A DNA stretch of 64,000 nucleotides. Source: Ariolimax columbianus (Eukaryota > Mollusca > Gastropoda > Stylommatophora > Arionidae). The stretch spans positions 10,904,196 to 10,968,195 of the forward strand of contig JAVGWX010000019.1 in NCBI GenBank assembly GCA_036924085.1. Reading direction: 5' to 3'. How positions within the stretch are numbered: position 1 is the first letter of the stretch; every line of letters begins with the position of its first letter. This document shows, piece after piece, positions 56,850 through 64,000 of the stretch. The notes under the pieces are model-generated. The model did not search any database, was not told where the DNA came from, and worked only from the letters and a program-made list of their open reading frames with translations. A program made the translations under genes and the position numbers.

Positions 56850-57540
56850 AAGGTGATTTATTATATCTTACGGTGTAGTGCTGGCGACACTTGATGAGTA
56901 GTAGATTGTTACAGAAGGTGATTTATTATAACGTATGGTGTAGTGCTGGCGACACTTCATGAGTAGTAGATTGTTACAGAAGGTGATTAATTATAACTTA
57001 CGGTGTAGTGCTGGCGACACTTCATGAGTAGTAGATTGTTACAGAAGGTGATTAATTATAACTTACGGTGTAGTGCTGGCGACACTTCATGAGTAGTAGA
57101 TTGTTACAGAAGGTGATTAATTATAACTTACGGTGTAGTGCTGGCGACACTTCATGAGTAGTAGATTGTTACAGAAGGTGATTAATTATAACTTACGGTG
57201 TAGTGCTGGCGACACTTCATGAGTAGTATATTGTTACAGAAGGTGATTAATTATAACTTACGGTGTAGTGCTGGCGACACTTCATGAGTAGTATATTGTT
57301 ACAGAAGGTGATTAATTATAACTTATGGTGTAGTGCTGGCGACACTTCATGAGTAGTATATTGTTACAGAAGGTGATTTATTATAAGTTATTGTACTGGC
57401 GACACGTAATGAGTTGTTTGATTGTTACAGAAGGTGATTTATTCTGTCCTACTGTGAAGCACTAGCGACATTTGATGACTACTAAACTATTACATAAAGT
57501 GATTTATTCTGCCCTATTGTGAAGTCCTAGCAACACTTGA
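56850..57540. repeat. 65-bp minisatellite, about 10 copies
   Basis: The unit gtgattaattataacttacg plus 45 bp is 65 bp. Central copies (56990-57340) are almost identical, while the first and the last two or three are diverged and vary in length. Confidence 0.95.
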
Positions 57541-57704
57541 TGTGTAGGGAAAGCTTATGAACCATACCTAACGGGGACAGGCTTCGGTTTAGAAATGAGT
57601 TAAGTTATGGCATACAGGGCCGGATTTGCTTTCAAACCCAGTAGGCTGTCCGCAATCGGTGACAATTGCACTGATCGTCAAGTACCTCACACATACAAAC
57701 ATTA

Positions 57705-57800
57705 AGAATGTATGTATACTTGTCAGTTCTGTATGGCGCAGAAACATGGACAACGAAGAAACGTTTGGAGAACATACTTATTGCTTTAAAATGTGAAAAT
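57705..57800 (+). mobile_element. LINE reverse-transcriptase fragment
   Basis: Plus frame LSVLYGAETWTTKKRLEN matches the (V)LYGAE(T/S)W motif downstream of the LINE palm domain. Confidence 0.5.
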
Positions 57801-57979
57801 ATAGAAGAATTGGAGAGGGGGGGGGGGAATCCCCTCAAATTAAAACAAAACAAAAATGGAATCCTGGATAATTTGTAAGGCGATAGAAGAATTAATGAAC
57901 GAACTCAGTCAAGAGGTTAAAATACTTTTATCGCAATAAATGATGTTGCTGAAACCAATAAGGGAAAGAAAGATTGAAG

Positions 57980-58189
57980 GCACACGTGTCAGATGTAACA
58001 ATTCTATCAATGGGAACTTTGCACACGTGTCAGATGTAACAATTCTATCAATGGGAACTTTGCACACGTGGCAGATGTAACAATTATATCAATGGGAACT
58101 CTGCACACGTGTCAGATGTAGCAACTCTATCAATGGGAACTTTGCACACGTGTCAGATGTAGTAACTCTATCAATGGCAACTTTGCATC
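57980..58189. repeat. 41-bp minisatellite, 5 copies
   Basis: The unit cacacgtgtcagatgtaaca plus 21 bp is 41 bp; five copies with a few substitutions. Confidence 0.95.
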
Positions 58190-58553
58190 AAAAGTATGAC
58201 AGACAAAAGTCTGAGATAGTTCTCCACCAAAGAAGAAGGAAGAGAACGTCGGAGAATCATTGCATGTTCCCTGTGATATAAAAATGGTACTTGAAATGAA
58301 CTGAATTTCAATAGCAGTGTTATGCGGACTTACATACTAAACAAAACAAAAATGATTGCAACCAAATAGTTTTTATCTGGGACAGGCGCTTATAAAATTT
58401 TTGATATCAAAGTATTGTCATGTAAAAATGGTTAACTTGTTGTTCTGAATGAGAAAATTATTACAACAAGGAACGGAGCCAATGATATCACCTAACATAA
58501 TCCAATTTCTAACACGTCATCACTGACAGCATTGCCTACGCTCGGGCTACATT
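58190..58553. other. no recognised feature
   Basis: No gene or repeat recognised. Confidence 0.3.
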
Positions 58554-58968
58554 GAACTTCTTATAGTTGACTCTAACATCTCATCCTGTACAGCGAACTT
58601 CTTATAGTTGACTCTAACATCTCATCCTGTACAGTGAACTTCTTATAGTTGACTCTAGCATCTCGTCCTGTACAGTGAACCTCTAATAGTTGACTCTAAC
58701 ATCTCATTCTGTACAGCGAACTTCTTATAGTTGACTCTAACATCTCACCCTGTACAGCGAACCTCTTATAGTTGACTCTAACATCTCACCCTGTACAGTG
58801 AACTTCTTATAGTTGACTCTAACATCTCACCCTGTACAGTGAACTTCTTATAGTTGACTCTAACATCTCATCCTGTACAGTTAACCTCTAATAGTTGACT
58901 CTAACATCTCACCCTGTACAGCGAACCTCTTATAGTTGACTCTAACATCTCATCCTGTACAGCGAACC
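58554..58968. repeat. 41-bp minisatellite, 10 copies
   Basis: The unit aacttcttatagttgactct plus 21 bp is 41 bp. The inner gactctaacatctcat and gtacag parts loosely resemble the tail unit of element A, but not enough to claim common origin. Confidence 0.95.
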
Positions 58969-60168
58969 GCTTCGTGCCCCAGCTACATCCAGTCTCCCCC
59001 TCACCCCCCCCCCATTCTTAACCATGGCGTGCTGGTGTCTACATACCCTCCAAAGAGAAACCAATCGACAATATGACAATGGCTTAATAATGATTGAACC
59101 AAATTATCGATCTGTTCACATGATGGGAAGGCAAGTTATACCAGTCTCACTTTTATATTCGTTCTCTCTCCCCTTCCCTACTAAATTCTTTCTCTCCTTC
59201 TGCCTTTCTCCCGTCCTCGACAAAAATGATCAAAACAATGCACTCATTTCTACTTCTTTCACCATAAGAACATGAAGAACGTATTTCGTCTTAGACCCAG
59301 AAATATAAAACTATTAAAGAACGTAGAAACCAAAAAAAATAAGTCTGACATGCAAAAGTCATTGAGCAGAATAATTATGAAACTACATGCATGGTTGCAA
59401 GGTAAATGTCCTCTCTCTCTCTCTCTTCCTGTCTATTTCTGTCTCTCTCTCTCTCTTTATTTCCTTTTCACTCCGTCTCTTTACTTGTTATTTCCCTCAC
59501 TTGTCACCTCCTTTAAATCTCAGACGTATCATTCCTTTCCGCATCTTCTGTCCTCGTACCGTTATCTCCCTCCACCCAATGTCATATACATCAGTTTACT
59601 GTGTGCCTACAAATTAGTCTCATTCATCTGTGTTATTAAATGTTATGTTATGTTGCAATATTGTTATGTTATATTATGTTATATTACGTTCTGTTATACC
59701 GAATCAATATTACTAAACTATAGGCATAGATACTCCATAGATATTTAGCCTCTATCATCAAGTTTGGATACTGATGGATACTGATGGATACTGTAGTTCG
59801 CATATTGTATGCACTCCTGCTGTGTCCTCTCAGGTGCCACTCCCAGCTCACCAATCATTTCATTTCAAACTCGGCCAATATGTGGATTGGACTGGACGCA
59901 GATATTTGAATGGATCTGAAATCAATAACCGAATATGTGTTTGACGTCATGGAATAAACGTGAGGTAGATAATTAAGAAGATCGTAATGTGGAAATCAAA
60001 CGAAACATCCCGAAAACATAACACAATTTGATAACGTCGGACACGTGCGTTAGAATAACACGTAAACACATCATGCGTCATAAATGACCTTACAGTAAAC
60101 TACCTGATGGTGTTCATACATTTGATATTGTATTTTCAGTTTAAATAATCGATCTCATTTTATTTCAG
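58969..60168. other. unassigned sequence before the candidate exon
   Basis: (CT)n-rich patches lie at 59411-59458 and a TGTTA-rich stretch at 59635-59695. Frames at 59024-59748 have no motif. If the exon at 60169 is real this would be intron or 5' flank. Confidence 0.35.
60140..60168 (+). promoter_or_regulatory. predicted splice acceptor
   Basis: Pyrimidine-rich gatctcattttatttcag immediately precedes the candidate exon; AG is at 60167-60168. A second possible acceptor, attgtattttcag, ends at 60139. Confidence 0.5.
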
Positions 60169-60251
60169 ACATAGAGCTGAAGATCTGCTGTTTAGATAAC
60201 CAGCAGCGATATTTCTACCAGGATACAACACCAGTTGTCGATACCGCCATC

Positions 60252-60321
60252 ATGACGAACACATTTATGTTTGCAATGGCCGTAACAGCAACAGTGGTGC
60301 AGTTAGTATACTCAGGAACAG
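60252..60321 (+). CDS. candidate first coding exon encoding a signal peptide (partial gene)
   Basis: The first ATG after the acceptor (60252, context gccatcATGa) opens 23 codons plus one base: MTNTFMFAMAVTATVVQLVY, then SGT and a split glycine-type codon. The reading is a short polar start followed by a hydrophobic core (FMFAMAVTATVVQLV) and small residues (YSGTG), the form of a cleaved signal peptide. The exon (60169-60321) ends in acag followed by gtaaaa, giving a phase-1 intron, common after leader exons of extracellular proteins such as Ig-, lectin- or EGF-type genes. The 83 bp before the ATG contain no ATG and would be 5'UTR. No next exon is recognised up to 64000, so the mature protein is unknown. 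Short hydrophobic frames also occur by chance. Confidence 0.5.
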
Positions 60322-60327
60322 GTAAAA
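60322..60327 (+). promoter_or_regulatory. predicted splice donor, phase 1
   Basis: acag followed by gtaaaa closes the candidate exon after the first base of a codon. Confidence 0.5.
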
Positions 60328-60439
60328 CGAAATTCTTAGATATAATGGAATAATTATGTATGAACTTCTTTGATTTTGAAATTGTTATAAGAAAATATTT
60401 TCCACTACTATATTTTTGTTTTAATTAACATTTTTTTTC

Positions 60440-60693
60440 ATTTTTTTTTCCATTCTGCGTTCGCCTTATTTCTTTATTTCCCAATGCGATGTGCGTTGCA
60501 TTATGTTTTTATTTTGCGCCTGTCGGCCCAGTGCATCCGACGTCGGAAATCCATTATGTAAGAGTTTGCTTCCTCCTGCATTTCCTAAAATGTTGCTTCT
60601 TCGTGGTAACGGCCGATGCTGTGATGAGAGCGAACACAGCACCTTCGGACTGTGAGCCGTGTAACTTAACCATTTGCCCACGCTGTCCCCTCC
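60440..60693 (-). mobile_element. tRNA-derived SINE S2, minus-strand copy
   Basis: On the minus strand: GGGACAGCGTGGGCAAATGG and GGTTAAG (A-box region), a central CCGTTACCACGAAG, the GATGCACTGGGCCGACAGGC domain and an A-rich tail (plus-strand T-runs at 60420-60450). The B box is worn. Aligns with 9029-9292. Confidence 0.8.
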
Positions 60694-60699
60694 CATGCT

Positions 60700-61104
60700 T
60701 TACCACTGATACTGATAGATTGGGACAACTGGAACTACACATCATAAACAAGCCGTAGTCTCGTGCAATGAAGTCTCTAGAACTTGCTCCTTTGTGTTAC
60801 AGAAAGTCTGATTCAACATTGGAAGCGGTTGACAGTGTCATACACAACCCTCACTAGTCGCCTCCCAAGACATGTTTACTCTATGCGTTGTGTCTTTATT
60901 TCTTATATTGAGTCCCGAGCCGTATATTTCGTCTCGCCTGGTTCATCTACATGATGATTAACGGATGATTGAACTGGCTTCTTGACAGGAATATGTGTCA
61001 GGGACTGTATATGCACTAAAGTACTGGCTGTTTCTTGCGCTATGTGTTTGGCATGTTTAGGTTGTTCGTCCTATGCACAACTCTCTGTATGGGTCTTATA
61101 TATT
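60700..61104. other. no recognised feature
   Basis: No convincing exon with splice sites and coding character was found here. Confidence 0.3.
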
Positions 61105-61315
61105 ATTATTCTTCTTCGTTCTACATCTCCCGCTACGAAGCCACGAAAAGACTTTGCAAGTACCGTAACAGGAGAATAGAATGCGTTGTGTCGTAGTTTA
61201 CAGCTTGACTGCAATATGTGCATCATTCGTTCCGACACATCCGACTTTAGTAGGCAGTTGTGGGTACAGGGCTAGCCTTCCCTCTTCGCGTCTCTTCTCC
61301 TTAACCGGTCTGCCT
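61105..61315 (-). mobile_element. SINE-like family B, copy 5, partial
   Basis: It matches the 3' two-thirds of family B in reverse: cttcttcgttctacatctcc tail side, gaatgcgttgtgtcgtagtt, ttccgacacatccgacttta. Confidence 0.7.
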
Positions 61316-61576
61316 TATATGAAACACATTGAAGGCTTCATTGGTTCCCATCTTTTCTCGTCTGCTACTACTCGTGCATCTAGGTTCAGACCGTCGTTAG
61401 TCATTGAAGCTTTGATTCGATTGTTATTGTTGTTGAAAGCCATTCATGCTGGGTTGAAATAACTCTTAAAGACGTTTCTTTATTAGACGGATACAGTGGC
61501 TCTTCTTATATCCAGAAGCGGACACAAGATGAATCGATATCCTCCTGTCCGTAGTTCAGTTCGAGGATCCTCGATA
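61316..61576. other. no recognised feature
   Basis: No motif. Confidence 0.3.
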
Positions 61577-61588
61577 CGATCATCGGGG

Positions 61589-61916
61589 TTTTTTTTTTTT
61601 TTTTTTTTTTGCTTAGATGTTTGCCTCACTTGTTTCTACTGGCGGAGGCGCGCCATTTTCCACCCCAGACCGTAGTCAATTGGGCGATATCAGGACGCAT
61701 AAACCAGTGCTTGGATGCATGTGTGCATCTGTATGTACCTATGATAGGTTTGTGCGCCCTCAGAAGCTAGCCCAACCAAAGTGCAATGGAAGGGCCTCAC
61801 CATGAGGGCGCGTGTGAAAGTTGTGCAAGAGTGTGACTGTAGGACAGAGTCAAATGAAACAGAGTGAGGTAAGAGGAGAGAGAAGGGAAAGAGTAGCCCC
61901 CAGGGTGAGCCGTCTC
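61589..61916 (-). mobile_element. short retroelement H, copy 2, with poly(A) tail
   Basis: A 12-bp TSD cgatcatcgggg flanks it at 61577-61588 and 61917-61928. On the minus strand it starts GAGACGGCTCACCCTGGGGG and ends GCAAACATCTAAGC followed by 22 A (61589-61610). It is nearly identical to 49733-50035 and has nine more bases at its 5' end, so this is the fuller copy. Confidence 0.9.
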
Positions 61917-61928
61917 CGATCATCGGGG

Positions 61929-62221
61929 GTGAAGACGCACTTAGCGAGATAACAGCAGTCGGCTCATAACAGCTGACTGATTGTCTCTGGGTCGCGATCT
62001 TGGACTGTTCAAGACCGCATTCCGTCTTCAATGTTCCATGAGGCAAGCAGGCTGCTTCCGTGCAGCCTGGCTGTGAAGATAGGGTTAGAAAAAGGAAGAC
62101 AAACTAAGTTCTCAAATTATGCCGTGATGAAACTAGAAGCGTCGGGTCGACTATGGCAGCTATCCTGGTCTCTCTCTGAAAGAGGACAACAGAACGGTCT
62201 TTCCAGGACGAACGATGGAGA
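61929..62221. other. no recognised feature
   Basis: No motif beyond short frames. Confidence 0.3.
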
Positions 62222-62395
62222 ATGAAAAGTGAGCTTCTCAGTAAGGGGATTACAGTGTCGACCCTCACCTTGCTTTCCAGGCTGCTGAAGTACAGCCTGT
62301 TTCCACCAGCACAAACAAGAAAGTGAGGTGGGAATATTGATCACTATGTTTCACTTGACCCTGATTACGTTTGGCTTCTACAAGAATGATGAGAA
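62222..62395 (+). mobile_element. element A' copy
   Basis: gagcttctcagtaaggggat, tacagtgtcgaccctcacct, then gtgaggtgggaatattgatc and actatgtttcacttgaccct parallels 20085-20335. No expanded tail. Confidence 0.55.
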
Positions 62396-62534
62396 GGAAC
62401 ACATCACATACAAATAGAACATATGAGTATGCATCACAGACAGACACTACATCAAGTAGTACACATGGAGGAGCGGTAGAACCACTTTACGCGTAACATT
62501 CTAGGAAAGTTTTGAAAGATGAAGAAAAAGTAGT

Positions 62535-63520
62535 GCAAGTACAGTAGAATATATAGGCATCGACCACATTAAATTAAGGTAGAATATATAGGCATTGACC
62601 ACATTAAATTAAGGTAGAATATATAGGCATCGACCAAATTAAATTAAGGTAGAATATATGGGCATCGACCAAATTAAAGTAAGGTAGAATATATAGGCAT
62701 TGACCAAATGAAATTAAGGTAGAATATATAGGCATCGACCACATTAAATTAAGGTAGAATATATAGGCATCGACCAAATTAAATTAAGGTAGAATATATG
62801 GGCATCGACCAAATTAAAGTAAGGTAGAATGTATAGGCATTGACCAAATTAAATTAAGGTAGAATATATGGGCATCGACCAAATTAAAGTAAGGTAGAAT
62901 ATATAGGCATTGACCAAATTAAATTAAGGTAGAATATATAGGCATTGACCAAATTAAATTAAGGTAGAATATATAGGCATTGACCAAATTAAATTAAGGT
63001 AGAATATATAGGCATTGACCAAATTAAATTAAGGTAGAATATATAGGCATTGACCAAATTAAATTAAGGTAGAATATATAGGCATTGACCAAATTAAATT
63101 AAGGTAGAATATATAGGCATCGACCAAATTAAATTAAGGTAGAATATATAGGCATCGACCACATTAAATTAAGGTAGAATATATAGGCATTGACCAAATT
63201 AAATTAAGGTAGAATATATAGGCATCGACCACATTAAATTAAGGTAGAATATATAGGCATCGACCAAATTAAATTAAGGTAGAATATATGGGCATCGACC
63301 AAATTAAAGTAAGGTAGAATATATAGGCATTGACTAAATTAAATTAAGGTAGAATATATGAGCATCGACCAAATTAAAGTAAGGTAGAATATATAGGCAT
63401 TGACCAAATTAAATTAAGGTAGAATATATAGGCATTGACCAAATTAAATTAAGGTAGAATATATAGGCATTGAGGAAATTAAATTAAGGTAGAATATATA
63501 GGCATCAACCACATTAAATA
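62535..63520. repeat. 35-bp minisatellite, about 28 copies
   Basis: The unit aaattaaattaaggtagaat plus 15 bp is 35 bp. Variants tgaccaaa, cgaccaca and gggcatcgacc occur in recurring order: the gggcatcgacc..aaagt unit followed by an ataggcattgacc unit appears at about 62650, 62800, 62870, 63290 and 63360. This indicates duplication of multi-unit blocks. Confidence 0.95.
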
Positions 63521-63960
63521 CAAGTAGAATAATCAATATCAAGGGCATACTTATCAATATCCAGTCTGATAAATGCAATTTGATTAACATTGATGCAGCT
63601 GCAAATCAAAATCAAATCGTTAATTAAGTAAGTCATCAACTAATTGAAATTCAATTATTTGATGAATCGATATTGCATTTTGATCCCACCTGTTTGAAAG
63701 AGAGATTTCTCGCGCTCTTTGGGATCTGTAGCATGACGTCTACGTGCGATTTCAGAACAAAAGGGGTTGGAATCAATTTACATAAATTAATGGATAGATA
63801 TTACAAGATGGTTGCTGGATTCATTTTTAAGTTGTATATCACGATGTTCCTTCCTGTAGAGTAAAGGATAGGACCACCACAAACTGATATGACTCGTAAA
63901 AAACGGTTATGTAGGCTTTGCATGTTGACCTGGCAATTGTATCATGTAAAACCATAACTA
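63521..63960. other. no recognised feature
   Basis: A/T-rich with aaatcaaaatcaaa patches; a 63-codon frame (63673-63864) has no motif. Confidence 0.3.
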
Positions 63961-63968
63961 TATATACA

Positions 63969-63969
63969 T

Positions 63970-64000
<31 letters not shown>
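63969..64000. repeat. (ATC)n repeat running off the window
   Basis: Perfect ATC repeats to the last base. On the minus strand GATGATGAT tails are typical of CR1-like LINE 3' ends, so a LINE may start outside the window. Confidence 0.7.

Noticed and set aside
58554..58968. third expansion of the element A tail
   Set aside because: The 41-bp unit shares only gactctaaca and gtacag-like pieces with the tail, and no A body adjoins it.

Overview
This is a eukaryotic window and almost entirely repetitive. There are no operons, ribosome binding sites or intact long genes. It carries tRNA-headed SINEs with target-site duplications (TSDs), decayed non-LTR retrotransposon (LINE) reverse-transcriptase tails, deleted mariner elements and very many tandem arrays, all at moderate to low GC. 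The mix of RTE/CR1/Jockey-like LINE tails, several tRNA-SINE families ending in (GAA)n or A-rich tails, and abundant GACA/GATA and GTT repeats points to an invertebrate, most probably a mollusc such as a gastropod. That assignment is inference; no species marker is present.

Layout. 0-10 kb: a 37-bp array grown from a dispersed element (called family A here), a SINE (family B) with a 13-bp TSD, a folded-back mariner remnant, 39-bp and 41-bp arrays, a tRNA-SINE, and a nested cluster in which A contains B and another SINE (S2). 10-20 kb: a 27-bp array, a tRNA-headed retroelement (family E), a mariner deletion derivative with long inverted repeats, a CR1-like LINE tail, and a GTT-rich 33-bp array of nearly 2 kb. 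20-36 kb: a second array derived from family A (38-bp unit), AGT/ATC microsatellites, LINE tails, and a pseudogene fused to an RTE-like reverse transcriptase. 36-48 kb: a LINE C-terminus split by a 40-bp minisatellite, CATA and ACA repeats, 40-bp and 54-bp arrays, more LINE tails and a second E copy. 48-64 kb: a SINE beside an A copy, a poly(A) short retroelement (H) inserted in a LINE, GATA/GACA arrays, 65-, 41-, 41- and 35-bp arrays, a candidate signal-peptide exon at 60.2 kb and a second H copy. Tandem arrays occupy roughly a fifth to a quarter of the window.

The only convincing host coding sequence is the short exon at 60169-60321. It starts after a splice acceptor, has one ATG, encodes a hydrophobic leader and ends in a phase-1 donor, as the first coding exon of a secreted or membrane protein often does. 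Upstream or downstream exons may lie in or outside the window. A possible 5'UTR exon ends at 33850 and a possible two-helix membrane exon lies near 24.0 kb, both weakly supported. The long open frames in the arrays (up to 669 codons) follow from repeat units whose length is a multiple of three and are not called as genes.

The most interesting pattern is that one dispersed family (A, with subfamily A') has a GTT-rich 5' flank and a tandemly repeated 37-38-bp 3' tail. Several of the largest arrays adjoin exactly these ends, so the element looks like a seed for satellite formation.
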